DNA of 64,000 nt from Stenopsyche tienmushanensis (lineage: Eukaryota; Arthropoda; Insecta; Trichoptera; Stenopsychidae), in assembly GCA_008973525.1 (NCBI GenBank), contig WACJ01000181.1, positions 496,001 through 560,000 of the forward strand, written 5' to 3'. Below, one piece after another: positions 22,956 to 34,778 of this stretch (position 1 is its first letter; the number at the start of each line of letters is the position of its first letter). The notes below the pieces were generated by a model. It ran no database searches. It was given only the letters and a program-made list of their open reading frames with translations, and was not told where the DNA came from. The position numbers and the translations under genes are program-made.

Positions 22956-24507
22956 TAAATATAATGCAATGATTGTTGAAGAATAGTTCTATTTTTATAA
23001 TCTTAGATATCGGATATGGAGCAGATTTCTATCTGCGTTATTTAATTGAATTCTTTTAAGCGTGTTTATCTTGTAAAGTAATAATGATAAATAAGTGAAA
23101 TCCTATCAACTATCGCAAAAGTAATAAATGCAAAGGAGAAGGGAACCAACTTCCAGGGTTCTATTTATATATATATAGATACAATTTTTTACATTTTATA
23201 AAATGGCCATTCGTTAAGGAAATTTTAATCAAGGTGTGCATTATATATTTAGGCTTGTATGAAATGTCCCAGCGTTGAACTTGAGGATGTTTAATGTTTT
23301 GTTTTGTATTATCGTATAACTATGTATGCATTTAATGTTGTTTGTTACCTTAAAATAATATTTACAATAAAAGAAATTATTGATAAAATTTTGAATCTTA
23401 TTTATGCACCACACTGAATTGCTTCGATTATCGCATTCATTAAGCAATGAGCGGGAAACAATTCGATTTCAAATGCGTTTTAATTGCAGACTTTGTAAAT
23501 GCATTTATTATGAATTATTGTTGCTCTCCACGAATAAAATAAATAAAAATTTCATTACCAGTTCCATTAATTAATTTGCAATTAAATACAACAAAGCTTC
23601 AAACGATGTACCACACACTAATTACGGAATCCCTATTTGTAAGCAGCGCCCCAAAGTCAGCATTTTGGGACCGCCCTTTATTTTCTGAATTTTGATTGGT
23701 CAATCGGAAGCGCGCATTTGCTAAAAAAAAAAACACGCCCCTATATGATTTCTCATGATTTGTATGCTTATTGAAACTAATAATAATATTAATTATTTGT
23801 CTTTTTCGCTTTGTCCAATCGCCTCATTACCCACTGTCATTTAAAAATCTTTTAAATTTATTATATAAGCAGTAGTCCTCAAACTTTTTTACAACTGATG
23901 AAAAATATTCTTATCGGAATCATATTAATCAGATGTCGCTATCGCTCGCGTATCAATAAAAAATAAAAATATACTTGGATAAATTGAATATACATATTTA
24001 TTAAATATAAAAAATACAAGTGATCATTAAAATATTGTTTTTAGTAAGAACAAGACTGTGTTTTTCATAAACTTAAGCTTTGACGTCAGTGAATATTCAT
24101 TTTCATTAAAATATGATGATACATTTACAACAGCATTTATATCGTATGATTTGAGACACTCACTGTAAAATATTCCATATGTTTGATTGTTTACTTTCGA
24201 TAGATTGTAAATACATACCAACTTCTGCGCAAAACTTTAAAAAGATAAATACTTATGCGAAAGTGTATACAAATACGCACGCATGGAAATCGATGGCAAA
24301 AATTAGAATAATGAGTAATAAAAAAGATATGCACTAAAATTACTATTTAAATTGATACTATTATGTGAGTATAAATTTAAAGCTGCCATCTTGACTCGAA
24401 AATTATTTTTTTGTGTAAGTTTGATTCCTGTATAACTTTCGATCATTCGATCATTTTCATTTTAAACGTAACATCGGTGACATCTTTTGAACATGTTAAA
24501 TATTAAA
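22820..24507. other. AT-rich intergenic spacer
   Basis: A (TA)n microsatellite lies at about 22924-22950. Otherwise no gene, transposase or RNA is seen. Short open stretches are explained by AT-rich composition. Confidence 0.5.
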
Positions 24508-24817
24508 TATTCCCATAAGTAATGTCGTTTTTTTCCCAATGCAATTCAAAATAATTTTTCTTGCTCTTTATTGAACTTTTCTTTTACAAAATATTTTTTT
24601 ACATTATCTATCATCTTTTGCTACATTTTCTTTAAGTCGCCTATGCCCTTCTCGTCAAATCCAGCGGGGTTTTAATGAAAATCGCCTGAAATATCGATTC
24701 ACAACTCTTCTATAGAGTTGAAATTCTGATATTTTTTAAAATGTTCCCCAGAATGAAAAAGGTGATAATCTAATGGTGCGAGTATGGTGGATGCAACAAA
24801 ACGACACAGCTAATATC

Positions 24818-25522
24818 CTTAGGGAACGTTCCTACCTTGTTGGGTCTAAAAGGGATCGATTTTTAATTTTTTTTTATGCAAAAAGTATTAAATATAGAAT
24901 GTTGATATTTAGTATGTTGACTAGGCGATCTTTATTGAACATAAAAATATTTTTTAAAGTTTGACAAAATATAGTAATGGAAGTAGGGGGAGCCATGTAT
25001 GTCAATAGACAAGCGATGACATTCTTCACCATGGAAGTCTTAAATCCTGGATAAATGATTTGCAGCATAAAAATTAAACATATTTTTGCTTTTTATAATA
25101 TCGTGTATAGAATTGACTATAATCAAGAAGAAACATTAAAAAATAAAAATATAGTGAGCGATCAAAGAAAAATGTGTGTTTTTACCAACTTTTTTGGGGT
25201 TTTTTGTTCATTAAAAAAAACTTCAATATTTTTAGATAATTGTAGTCTATACGATGAAACCATTTATTATACACGTGCTTGCCAAATTTAACAAAGAATG
25301 CTCATCTAGGGCGTGTGAAAACACTTCCATGAGCTTGGAAAAAATTGTTTAGAGAAAAACGCGTTTAAAGTTTGCCCTCTTCTCAGCTTCTCTTCGTCGG
25401 CCTATAGCTTTGCGAATTTCATTTATATCGTCATGAAATTTACTGAACGTATTCTTAAACATTTATTCTTTCCAATACACGAAGAAAAAAAATTAACCAA
25501 CAAGGTAGAAACGTCCCTTAAG
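24818..25522. mobile_element. Non-autonomous element nested in the mariner
   Basis: The ends are inverted: CTTAGGGAACGTTCCTACCT on the left and, read inward from the right, CTTAAGGGACGTTTCTACCT, both followed by TGTTGG. The interior is AT-rich without transposase. The target duplication is not obvious, so the superfamily is open. Confidence 0.7.
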
Positions 25523-26035
25523 TGTTTTCACACAACCAAAAAGCAAAATTAATGCGTCTATTCACCAAAACTGGCCTCTTCTGATGCAATTATTCAATTA
25601 AATCCAACTGTTGAGTTTTGTCAAAGCTATCTGATCTTGTGGCAATACTTTCAACCAAATTATTCCTTCAGAATCTCATCATAAGCACAATACCATTTTT
25701 AACGATCGTTTAGGGGTTAAAATAGTCTTTTGTCGACACTCAAATCATTGTTCTTTATTCTTTACGTTTGGATAAAACCCCCATTTTTCATCACCAGTCG
25801 TCAAATCGTGAAGAAATGGATTTAATAGTTCTTTTTCTAGCAATAATCTGCTGATGTTGAGCCGTTTAGTCATGTTGCGGTTGGTCAATGCATATGGGAT
25901 ACAAACACCTTTTTTTGTATCTTGTCTGACTTCAATAGCCTCTAAAGGAGTACTGTGCCAGAGTCTGGCATTAAGACAATCTTCAATTCGAGGCAGAGTC
26001 AATTGTAAATAAACACTGATAGCACACAAGACAAT

Positions 26036-26281
26036 CAGTGGTGTAGTGGGGCGGGGGCGCGTGGGGTCGGCGCTCCCACACTTTTTTCTAAACGATTTGG
26101 AAATTTTGCATAATATATATTGTAATTTTTTAAAATTTATTTTAACTTAAATTGGCCAAATTAAAACACGTTTGGTTGGAAACTTGGTGTGAAAATTGTA
26201 TCAGGCTGGTAGGGGAGGGGGTATTGAAATATTATAATTAATCAGCGCTCCCAGACTTTTTTATTTAGCACTACATCACTG
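26036..26281. mobile_element. hAT MITE with perfect 8-bp target duplication
   Basis: The ends are CAGTGGTGTAGTG and, inward from the right, CAGTGATGTAGTG. The flanks are identical: AAGACAAT at 26028-26035 and at 26282-26289. The element is 246 bp, G-rich near both ends, and interrupts the transposase frame of the surrounding mariner. Confidence 0.92.
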
Positions 26282-26613
26282 AAGACAATGTCATTTCTTT
26301 ACATAAACAATACACAAAAAATCGATTCATTTGCTCCTCCTTTAGAAGGAAATGATAATTGGATAAAGACTCATTCAATACCAGATTTTTTTAAAAACCA
26401 TCGTTTGTATTTCCTTTCTTTTTCAAAATTAACCACTATTGCGGACACACCTATTGCCGTTGGAGGGATAATGGGATCGATATTTTTGTTTTAGGCTGAC
26501 GAATCGGTAGAAATTCACACGAGAAACTTCAAACACGTCCTTACTGCTCCATATAAGGAATGAGAATATTTTAAAGAAGGTGCATCGAAAAAACGATATT
26601 ACTTATGGGAACA

Positions 26614-27894
26614 TTAAAAAAATATGTTTGAGTAAATATAAAGTTTAATGCGTCTTTTTGTTGTTTGTAAAATGTTGAAATTATTAAAATCACAGATATG
26701 TGCGAACGGTACTTATAGGGTTAAAACGCTTTGTCATGTACATTTTCATTATCATAATTTAGAAAAAAAACCTCTAATATTATCTTTTAGCGCTTCTAGC
26801 CACATATTTAATTATTTTTAAGATTTGGTCTAAAAATAACGAGCAAAATATGCTATCGCTTTTTCGTAGCTATGCTCTGCTCCAGATTACAGATGAAATG
26901 TCTTTCGACTAAACACGGTGGTTGTTTTGTTCGTTGATAAGACTTTACATTGTAGATAATTTTCTTGTCTGACGTTATGGAGAGTATTTTGTTAGATGTC
27001 GCTCAATTCAGGGGGCCTCCTAAATTTTAGGGGACATCAAAAAATGTTTGACCCATTGTGTAATTCAAGAAATTGCTCATCATATGAGATACACGATTTC
27101 ACTTTTACGCAGTATGTAGAAACCATGGTTGAAATATCAACATTCGATTTAAAAACTAGGCCGTTCTCTGTTTACGCGCCGCGTAAAAGCGAAGCCTCGG
27201 CCCGGAAAAACCGTTATTTTTGCCGGAACGAAACCGATTTAAAAATCTTATTAGAATTGATATAATATGTGATCTTCACCATTCTTATGCAAAATTTGTT
27301 TGATTGTGCTCATTTGATAATACTGTGATCTTTACTCTATGTTTATCCTGTTAAATCAATACTTCAGATAATATTACTTTTAACTCAAATTCCAACTTGT
27401 AATCTTATATACCCAAACTGTGTGACTGTTGTTATGTACTCAAACCGGAGACTTCCAAACTTCCAGTCAATAAGCATAAAGTCGATTTCCTGTGTTTTAT
27501 TTCCGATTGCTTCCTGCTTATGGGCCACGACGGCATTACGTGTCATCTTATTTATTATATGTATACATTAATTTGCATCAATTGTCATTCAATAAATACC
27601 AATTTAATTAAGCAATAAGTGCGAAAAACAACTCAGATATTCATCCGTCCCATTAACAAAGAACCGAGTATTTGGCTGTGCGCATAAGCACCCATAGATA
27701 ATGAAAGGGTGCGATTTCTGCGTCTGAACAACGTGACCCCCAGCATAAATCAACCAACTCAGCTACTCGTCTATGCTGTAATACCTTCAATTAATCATTA
27801 TTACTATATTTGTCGCCTACATGATAACTCTAAAATTCTAGACATAATCTAGAAAGAAATTTCTATAAATAAATTGTAAATTCTGAATCCCTAT
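26614..27894. other. Intergenic spacer
   Basis: AT-rich, with one 90-codon open stretch at 26996-27265 (+) of no recognisable family. Nothing else is seen. Confidence 0.4.
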
Positions 27895-27912
27895 GTAGAA
27901 GAAGCAAGAAAT

Positions 27913-30900
27913 TTCCGAGGTTCTATCAAATAATTGTGAAAAATTCTCCGAACATGCTTATTCAGAATTCCGGAAATTCCTGGATACAACAATCTATCGC
28001 TTTCATCACATGACCAAAGTACTCTAGTTTTTTGATTTTCAAATTTTCTAATACTTCAAGAGATTTATTCATACGCTGCAATATCACGTCGTTCTGAACT
28101 CTATCCATCCACGAAACTTTGAGCATTCTTCTGTAAATCCAGAACTCAAATGATTCTATTCGTTTGGATGTAGCTTCTGTAAGAGTCCATGCTTCTGCAC
28201 CATAGTAGAGAACGGGAAGTATATAGCAGCGTACTAACCGCATTCGAAGTTCAAGGGATAAATCTTTTGTAGTCAGGACTTTTTTCATTTTTACAAAAAC
28301 GTTACGTGCCTGTTCAATTCTACACTTTATTTCCTGACTGTGATCCCACTGTTCATTGATCATGGATCCGAGATATTTGTACCTACTGACCTGCTCCAGC
28401 TGCATGCCACCAGCACCGACATTAATTTTTATATTTGGTGTTTTGCTTACTACCATTACTTTTGTCTTCTTGATATTCAAATTAAGTCCATACTGATTGC
28501 TCACAGAATTCACCCGGTCAATAAGTACTTGCAGATCGCCTTCACTTGTTGCTAGCAGCACAGTATCATCCGCATAGCGCAAATTATTCAACATTATTCC
28601 GTTGGCGGATATTCCCACGTCGACTTGTAGTGCCTCCTCGAAAATTGCTTCTGAGTATACATTGAATAGTATCGGTGACAGAATGCAGCCCTGTCTAACT
28701 CCTCTTAATATTTTCATTTCTTGAGACATAGTATTCTCAACTCGAACCGTAGCTGTCTGATTCCAGTACAGATTTGCAATAATTCTAATATCATTATCAT
28801 CGAGGCCAATTCGTTTTAGAATTTCCAGTAATTTGGTATGTGATACCCGATCAAAAGCCTTTTCATAATCGATGAAACACATGTAGATATCACAATTCAC
28901 ATCACGGCATCGCTGTATTAGAACCTGGAGAGAAAACAGGGCTTCTCTTGTACCTAAGCCATTACGGAAACCAAATTGTGTGTTGGAGATTTTTTCTTCA
29001 CACTTTCTAAATATTCTATTGTGAATTATTTTTAGAAATACCTTTAGGACATGACTCATAAGGCTGATTGTTCTGTACTGTTCACATTTTTTCGCATTCG
29101 GCATCTTCGGAAGAGTAATAAACGTTGATTTTAACCAATCCATTGGGATAATACCAGATGAATAAATTTTATTGAATAAATTCAAAAATATTTCTATATT
29201 TGAAGGGTCAATTAGTTTAATTATTTCAGAGTAAATATCATCCATTCCAGGGGCTTTCCCATTTTTGGAGATTTTAATTGCGTACATTATTTCATCTTTT
29301 GTGATTGGCGGTCCTGAACCTTTAATGCAATCATGATTTTCCGCTCTAATATCCCCAAACAGTTTCCGAACATAAACCTCCCAAGTCGTCAATTTCTCTT
29401 CTAAGGATGCACATAAATTACCGTCCTCCTTCAGAAGAGTGCTATTACTGGTCGATTTACTCCCGGTAACCTCGCGGATTTTCTTGTGGAGATTAAATGA
29501 ATCATATTTCTCTTGCAGTTTTTCTATTTCTACGCATTCTCCTTTTAAGAATTCTGCCTTAGCTAGCCTTATTTTATGTCTGATAATAGTATTTACTTCT
29601 TTATATTTATCAACATCAGATTTGACCATTCTTCTTGTATTCATGAGGTTTAGAATTTCCGCTGTCATCCATTGTTTTTTACAATATGTTTGCTTTGTTC
29701 CCAAGTACTCATTACTCACTTCACTGATAGTATTCTTCAATTCGTTCCATTTTAAATCGATGTCTTCGACATTTTTGTTGTGGTCTCGAAGTTTCAGATT
29801 TAAGCTTTCCGTAACTGTTGTACATTTATTTGGGTCTTTTAATTGCTGTGGAAAGATTCTTTTCCCCCCATTTTTCTTATTGATTGACTTTAAACGCATT
29901 TTTATAGCGCACACTATAGGAATGTGATCGGATGATATATCAGCTCCCGGGTAGGTCTTTGCCCATTTTACACTATTTTTAAACCTTTTATTTATCATAA
30001 TATAATCAATCTGATTACGTACAACATGCTGTGGGTTATCGGCTGGAGATTTCCAAGTATACAATCTCCTATCCGGAAGCTTGAATTGAGTATTCATTAT
30101 CGTTAATAGTTCCTCTTGGCAGAATTCCAATAATTGGTCACCTCTGTCGTTTCTAACCCCTAGGCCAAATTCTCCAACTATATCTTTAAATTTACCCTTG
30201 CCTATTTTTGCATTAAGATCTCCCATTATAATATTAACTTCATGTTTTTTAAGAAGTTTGATCAATTTCTTGATATCAGCATAAAATTCTTGGACGACAT
30301 CATCGCTCTTGTCTGCTGTTGGTGCGTATACCTGTATGATATTAATATTAATAGGTTTAGCCTGTAGTTGCAAGAGGCATACCCTGTCTGAGAATGGTAT
30401 AAAGTTAGTAACACTTCCGTTCAATCTTCTACTGACAAGCATTGCAACTCCATTTTGATGTTTATCATTATTATTATTTCCAGAGAAGTAAACAACTCCG
30501 TCTTCATGTTGTGAAACCCCTGCTCCCAGCCATCTCAACTCAGAGATACCAAGAATGTCAATTTTAATCCTTTCCATTTCTAAAAAGGCATTTTCCAATT
30601 TTCCCGCATCTTTAAGACTTCGAACGTTCCAGGTGGCAATCTTCAAAGCTGGACCGGAGATTCTTCGCACCCTCTGACCACTTAAGGTCTGCCGGGGACT
30701 GAGGGCCATTGTTGTTTGTTTTCCAGCCATGATGATTTTACTAGGAAAGATTGTAATGTGGTGGTTTTCCGTTGCCTTCCACATCGCAGTAATTGAACCA
30801 ATATTGCTTCAATATTTTCTTACCAGAACCCAACCGACATCATTTGTCTTCGGCCTCTGGTAGATACTGATGTTGCTGCTGCCCAACACCAGGCCTATTT

Positions 30901-31012
30901 GGTCCGCGGGAGATATTTGATTTCTCTCCTATCCACTATATCTAGTAGACCTTCCCCTATCCGCCACCCGGGGACGCGCTCTCTAGCGATGTAGGCTCCG
31001 CCGAGAGAAGAA
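27913..31012 (-). mobile_element. RTE-type LINE, nearly complete, with target duplication
   Basis: The element reads on the minus strand. It is bordered by matching sequence of 17-18 bases: GTAGAAGAAGCAAGAAAT at 27895-27912 and GTAGAAGAAGCAGAAAT at 31013-31029, differing by one A. This is best explained as a target-site duplication, although part of the match is simple GAA-rich sequence. A GC-rich 5' leader of about 230 bases precedes the ORF. The 3' end after the stop is only about 50 bases and carries no clear tail repeat. Confidence 0.8.
27962..30784 (-). CDS. LINE polyprotein: AP endonuclease plus reverse transcriptase
   Basis: An open frame of 940 residues without stop or frameshift. 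The AP endonuclease lies at about residues 45-300: KIATWNVRSLKDAGKLENA, then DILGISELRW, YAPTADKSDD, IIMGDLNAKIGKG and DISSDHIPIVC, keeping Asn, Glu, Asp and His catalytic positions. The reverse transcriptase lies at about residues 500-790: ILRGVRQGCILSPILFNVYS and NLRYADDTVLLATSEGD with the YADD active site, then GLNLNIKKTKVMVVSK. The order and motifs fit the RTE clade (BovB-like). The protein stops shortly after KLEYFGHVMKA. Relatives usually have about 70-80 more residues, with a GKRGRGR...W block (seen in the relic at 1-250), so the C-terminus appears truncated. The intact frame suggests recent activity; competence cannot be judged. Confidence 0.93.
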   Translation of the reverse strand: MWKATENHHITIFPSKIIMAGKQTTMALSPRQTLSGQRVRRISGPALKIATWNVRSLKDAGKLENAFLEMERIKIDILGISELRWLGAGVSQHEDGVVYFSGNNNNDKHQNGVAMLVSRRLNGSVTNFIPFSDRVCLLQLQAKPININIIQVYAPTADKSDDVVQEFYADIKKLIKLLKKHEVNIIMGDLNAKIGKGKFKDIVGEFGLGVRNDRGDQLLEFCQEELLTIMNTQFKLPDRRLYTWKSPADNPQHVVRNQIDYIMINKRFKNSVKWAKTYPGADISSDHIPIVCAIKMRLKSINKKNGGKRIFPQQLKDPNKCTTVTESLNLKLRDHNKNVEDIDLKWNELKNTISEVSNEYLGTKQTYCKKQWMTAEILNLMNTRRMVKSDVDKYKEVNTIIRHKIRLAKAEFLKGECVEIEKLQEKYDSFNLHKKIREVTGSKSTSNSTLLKEDGNLCASLEEKLTTWEVYVRKLFGDIRAENHDCIKGSGPPITKDEIMYAIKISKNGKAPGMDDIYSEIIKLIDPSNIEIFLNLFNKIYSSGIIPMDWLKSTFITLPKMPNAKKCEQYRTISLMSHVLKVFLKIIHNRIFRKCEEKISNTQFGFRNGLGTREALFSLQVLIQRCRDVNCDIYMCFIDYEKAFDRVSHTKLLEILKRIGLDDNDIRIIANLYWNQTATVRVENTMSQEMKILRGVRQGCILSPILFNVYSEAIFEEALQVDVGISANGIMLNNLRYADDTVLLATSEGDLQVLIDRVNSVSNQYGLNLNIKKTKVMVVSKTPNIKINVGAGGMQLEQVSRYKYLGSMINEQWDHSQEIKCRIEQARNVFVKMKKVLTTKDLSLELRMRLVRCYILPVLYYGAEAWTLTEATSKRIESFEFWIYRRMLKVSWMDRVQNDVILQRMNKSLEVLENLKIKKLEYFGHVMKAIDCCIQEFPEF

Positions 31013-31464
31013 GTAGAAGAAGCAGAAATGGAAAATAATACGTTAACTAACGAATCATTAATAATTAATGAGAGTAAATTTGATAATATATTCACGGAGA
31101 ATGCTTATTATAGAAGAAGGAATAAAATGTTCTTATTTATACTAGAAAATAAGCTTTTAATACAAATAAAAACATTTTTAAAAAATCACAAATGTGTATC
31201 ACCCGGAGCAAAACCGAAAACTCAAAATATCACTCTTCCTAAATTGTTACCATGAGCTGTTTTTAATGTTGTTATTCCATTGATTTTTTGAAAAACAAAC
31301 AGTTAACCACTTTGCCACTAAAGGAAGAGGTTACGCCGTTTACAAACTGTTTAAGCATTTATCAATATACTGTAACAATATTGATTAGCAATGGAATTTC
31401 TTCGGGAGCTGAAAATCGATTTAATTTCATGTTCATTTTTGCAAAGTCGATTATGTCTAAAATA

Positions 31465-32290
31465 TTAGGTTGTCCCATAAGTTTTTTTCGCAAATGAACA
31501 TAGATCTAATCATAGCCAGGGTTGAAGAAAACCCGCGATATACTGTTCGCGAAATATCTAAGAAGCTAGAAATTCCACGAACATTCGTCCATAATCATCT
31601 GACAAAATTGGGCTACATCAATCGTTCAGATGTGTGGCTTCCTCATGAACTGACTGACTCAGATAAACTTCAGATTCAACTTCAGTATTTCAACATGCGA
31701 TCTTCTTCTCCAGCGACATAATGGCCAACCTTTTTTGAAGAAACTAGTCACTGAAAATGAAAGTTGGATACTCTATGAGAATATCCAACGTAAACGGTAT
31801 TGGACCAAGGGTAGAGAAGCATTAACTGCAGCTAAACCTGGCCTACATCCAAAAAAAGTTTTGCTATTTGCCAGAAAACGGCCAGAATTAGCGAACAGAC
31901 GAGGCGTTGTTTTTCATTACGATAACGCCAGACCTCATGTGTCTTTGCTCGTCAAAAATAAATTATTATCATTTGACTGAGATGTTTTACCTCATCCTCC
32001 ATACTCTCCGGACATTGCCCCTTCAGATTATGATTTATTTATTTCAGTGAAAAATTATTTACGTGGTAAAAATTTAATTCAAAAAATGATATAAGAATGT
32101 ACCTTGATCAATATTTTGCCAACAAGCCTGGGAAATTTTGGCAAGAAGGCATTATGAGGCTTCCGGAGAGATGGAGAAAGGTAATAGAGCAGAATGGATC
32201 ATATATTATTCAATTAATTTTGATGCAACACAAATTATTGTTTATTTTTTTCTTAATATGAAAACGAAAGAAACTTATGGGACACCCTAA
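31465..32290 (+). mobile_element. Internally deleted mariner, 826 bp
   Basis: Flanked by TA on both sides (31463-31464 and 32291-32292). The terminal repeats are TTAGGTTGTCCCATAAGTTT and, inward from the right, TTAGGGTGTCCCATAAGTTT. Plus-strand transposase pieces: a helix-turn-helix part (YTVREISKKLEIPRTFVHNH), then NESWILYEN and VVFHYDNARPHVSLLVKN with the second catalytic Asp, and HPPYSPDIAPSDYDLF with the third. Stops and internal deletions make it inactive. Confidence 0.93.
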
Positions 32291-32292
32291 TA

Positions 32293-33434
32293 TAAATAAG
32301 TTGAAATTATATTATATTAATATGATGAATGTGAATATGAATATTTTCGACCTATTATGGACCTTCTCCTTGGGAAATTAGCTTAATTTGTAATCTTGAT
32401 GTTTGTATGAAATTGAACATGACAATAAGAGAAGTGGACAAACACCAAGATAATAACATGTTTTGATTATATTTCATGACAAAATATTTATAGACTTTGA
32501 TATTGAAATTCTTATCTGCTCAAAGAGAGAAATACAGATGTTTATTATCAATGACCCCTAAATAGCTGAAATGATATTTGTAATCAACAATTCATATGCT
32601 AAGATCTTTGTCAGAATTGAAGAATAACATTCATCTGTCAATTATACGATCACTTTGGTACATGACCTGCCTCCTTATAAGTTAATAATTTTCCTCGATA
32701 GCATTAAGGGATTTGGTTGGTCAATCATTTAAAGAGGGTGAATAGATAAAAGCATAGTACAGGGTGCGGCAGGAAAACTTCTTTATTTGAAATGCGCGCC
32801 TTGAAACGTCAATTGTTCCGGAAAAGGCGAAATAGCGCTCATTTCAAAGAAAGACCTTACGCTCTCTGTAAAGTAGGTTTGGTAACGATCATACAGTAAA
32901 CTGTCTTTAAATGTCTCTCTGTAATATGGAAAAATAATTAAACTGATATCTACTATACTGCTTGTGCTATTCATTTTTAAAATAAGATAGTTTCCTTGCC
33001 GCAGTCTGTATTTGGGATTCTTTTTTGACTAAATTTAGGTACTCAGTAAATTGAGGGAGTATCTTGATTTGCACAACAAAACCACACAATGAAATCAGTT
33101 CTACAACAAAGCTTCTAGTGGGAGCGTGAATGAAGGGCAGGATTGATTAATATCAAAGGAAGGATATCATTGTAATTCATGCTATAGGAGATTGTGGGAA
33201 CGCATAAATCCCAGCTGGGTGATAAAAGCTAATGATGAGGCTCGCTTCGATTTTCTTTCGACTTAGGACTCGATTTCAGATAAATAAAGCTACACTTAGG
33301 ATAGACCTATTTCCATACATTCTTCCACATACTATATTCAGCTACTTTCGATGAAGAAATGATAAAAAAGATCAATCGTCTTTCCTTGTAGATATTAGTT
33401 TTGTAGGAAAATATCGATTAAAAAATGCATTTTA
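32293..33434. other. Intergenic spacer with an unidentified repeat-like end
   Basis: AT-rich. At 32758 the string ACAGGGTGCGGCAGGAAAAC looks like the terminus of an insect transposon or repeat, but no second copy was found in the window. A 63-codon open stretch (32974-32783, minus) is unrecognised. Confidence 0.35.
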
Positions 33435-34110
33435 TAGTTATCAGAGTGTATCACATGAACGTTCGGAATTCATAATATATTCAATCAAAATAATCTTCAT
33501 TAGCTTCAATAGTCTTTTGCCAACGAGAAATGCCTCGTCCTGGTTTCGGAACGTTTTAGTCTTTAAAAAAATCTTCAAGTGGCGAAAATCAGTTGGAAAA
33601 GGATCTGATAAAAAGGTGAATTCTGTAATTTTAAGCATTTAATTTGAAAATAATTCATTCATTTTTGGTTTCTGGTGCGGATTTTCGACTTCACGACAAT
33701 ACGATTCATCAGTAATGGCGTAACCATGAGTTTTTCTTTGAGGTGAGTGCTTTGGAGTTTCATTGGTATTCATTTACTGCCCAGATCTTTTCCGGTTGTT
33801 AGTTAAAATCCATTTTTCATCACAACTATGCGATTTAAAACACACTTCCAAGCGCCTTAGATTTTGGCTTTCTGTCAATTTGTACGGCATCCATTTTAAC
33901 AGTTTTTTAAGATGGCTTCTGATGATGATATCAAACACACAAGTTGTGTGTGAGATATCTACTCGTTTTTTTTCTTCTCTTAATTTAAAAGAATATTTTA
34001 TGGCATTAAGTATGGAATATAACATCGTTCAAATGTCGGCCGCGGCTTTGCTTGGTGGCACGTATTCGAGCGGTCTAATTTTCAATGACTGTCATCGAAA
34101 ATTGTTGTGA
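33435..34110 (-). mobile_element. Degraded mariner relic
   Basis: On the minus strand LRRLEVCFKSHSCDEKWILT, then NNRKRSGQ (about 33780-33870), matches the catalytic DEKW block. A further C-terminal piece lies near 33480-33540. The frame is broken; ends could not be placed. Confidence 0.65.
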
Positions 34111-34778
34111 AAAAAAGCGGAACACTATTTGCACACATTGTTTAAATCCATGGTAATTTGTCATAAATTACTGAACAATTTACAACTTATTTGATAAATG
34201 AAAATCCCTATTGAAAATCAATTTATATACAATTACGACCAAATTTTCATGTGTTACTATTATATATAATATATGCACATTTCATAATGTATTATATTGC
34301 AAATATTTTCTTCTTATTTTTCGACATTTATATTCGGCGATGAAAAATCTCTTTAAAAAGGAAATGATTACGGCACGCGTCCGCAGTGTTAACGGATGTA
34401 TGTAATTTGCAAATGTTTAATCAAAAACGGTGCTTATAAATATTATTAATAATTGAGGGTGTTTGAATGTAAACCAAGGCGTGAACTGTATTTGGTTATT
34501 TATTTTAAGAAAATATTGTTGCAATTATTATTCCCCTTTTGTTTTTATTTTTTAAATAATGTATTGTTTCGGCGAAATTAACATTTAATTTTTTTAAATT
34601 GTTTGAAATATTTTTTAAAATTTAATACGCGCACTTTTGTATTTATTAAATAAATGGGGAGAAACGGCCGTTTTGCTGTTTAGGTCTGTTAATGAACGTG
34701 AGAGGGTTAATGTTGTCATTGAGATGACAGCTCAGTGACAGCTGGTGGGGGGCCCACAAATATAAATCGTTCCCTATT
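34111..34778 (+). promoter_or_regulatory. Upstream region of GPCPD1
   Basis: AT-rich up to about 34650, then less so in the 130 bases before the GPCPD1 ATG, where a leader and promoter are expected. No TATA box or initiator could be assigned with confidence. Confidence 0.3.

Larger units (their letters stand above)
24510..26613 (-). mobile_element. Mariner element interrupted by two nested elements
   Basis: The terminal inverted repeats are TTCCCATAAGTAATGTCG on the left and, read inward from the right, TGTTCCCATAAGTAATATCG. TA dinucleotides lie at or near both ends. Minus-strand remnants of the transposase include LLEKELLNPFLHDLTTGDEK (about 25780-25860, the conserved GDEKW block) and, after the first nested insertion, LLHPPYS (about 24790). 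A 705-bp element (24818-25522) and a 246-bp hAT MITE (26036-26281) are inserted; removing them leaves a mariner of about 1.15 kb. A short relative with the same ends is at 42954-43415. Confidence 0.85.

Noticed and set aside
26041..26075. G-rich run in the hAT MITE as a G-quadruplex
   Set aside because: Only three suitable G runs lie close together; the fourth is too short.
29439..29927. 162-codon plus-strand frame inside the LINE
   Set aside because: A shadow of the LINE polyprotein, Phe/Leu/Ser-rich with no family match.
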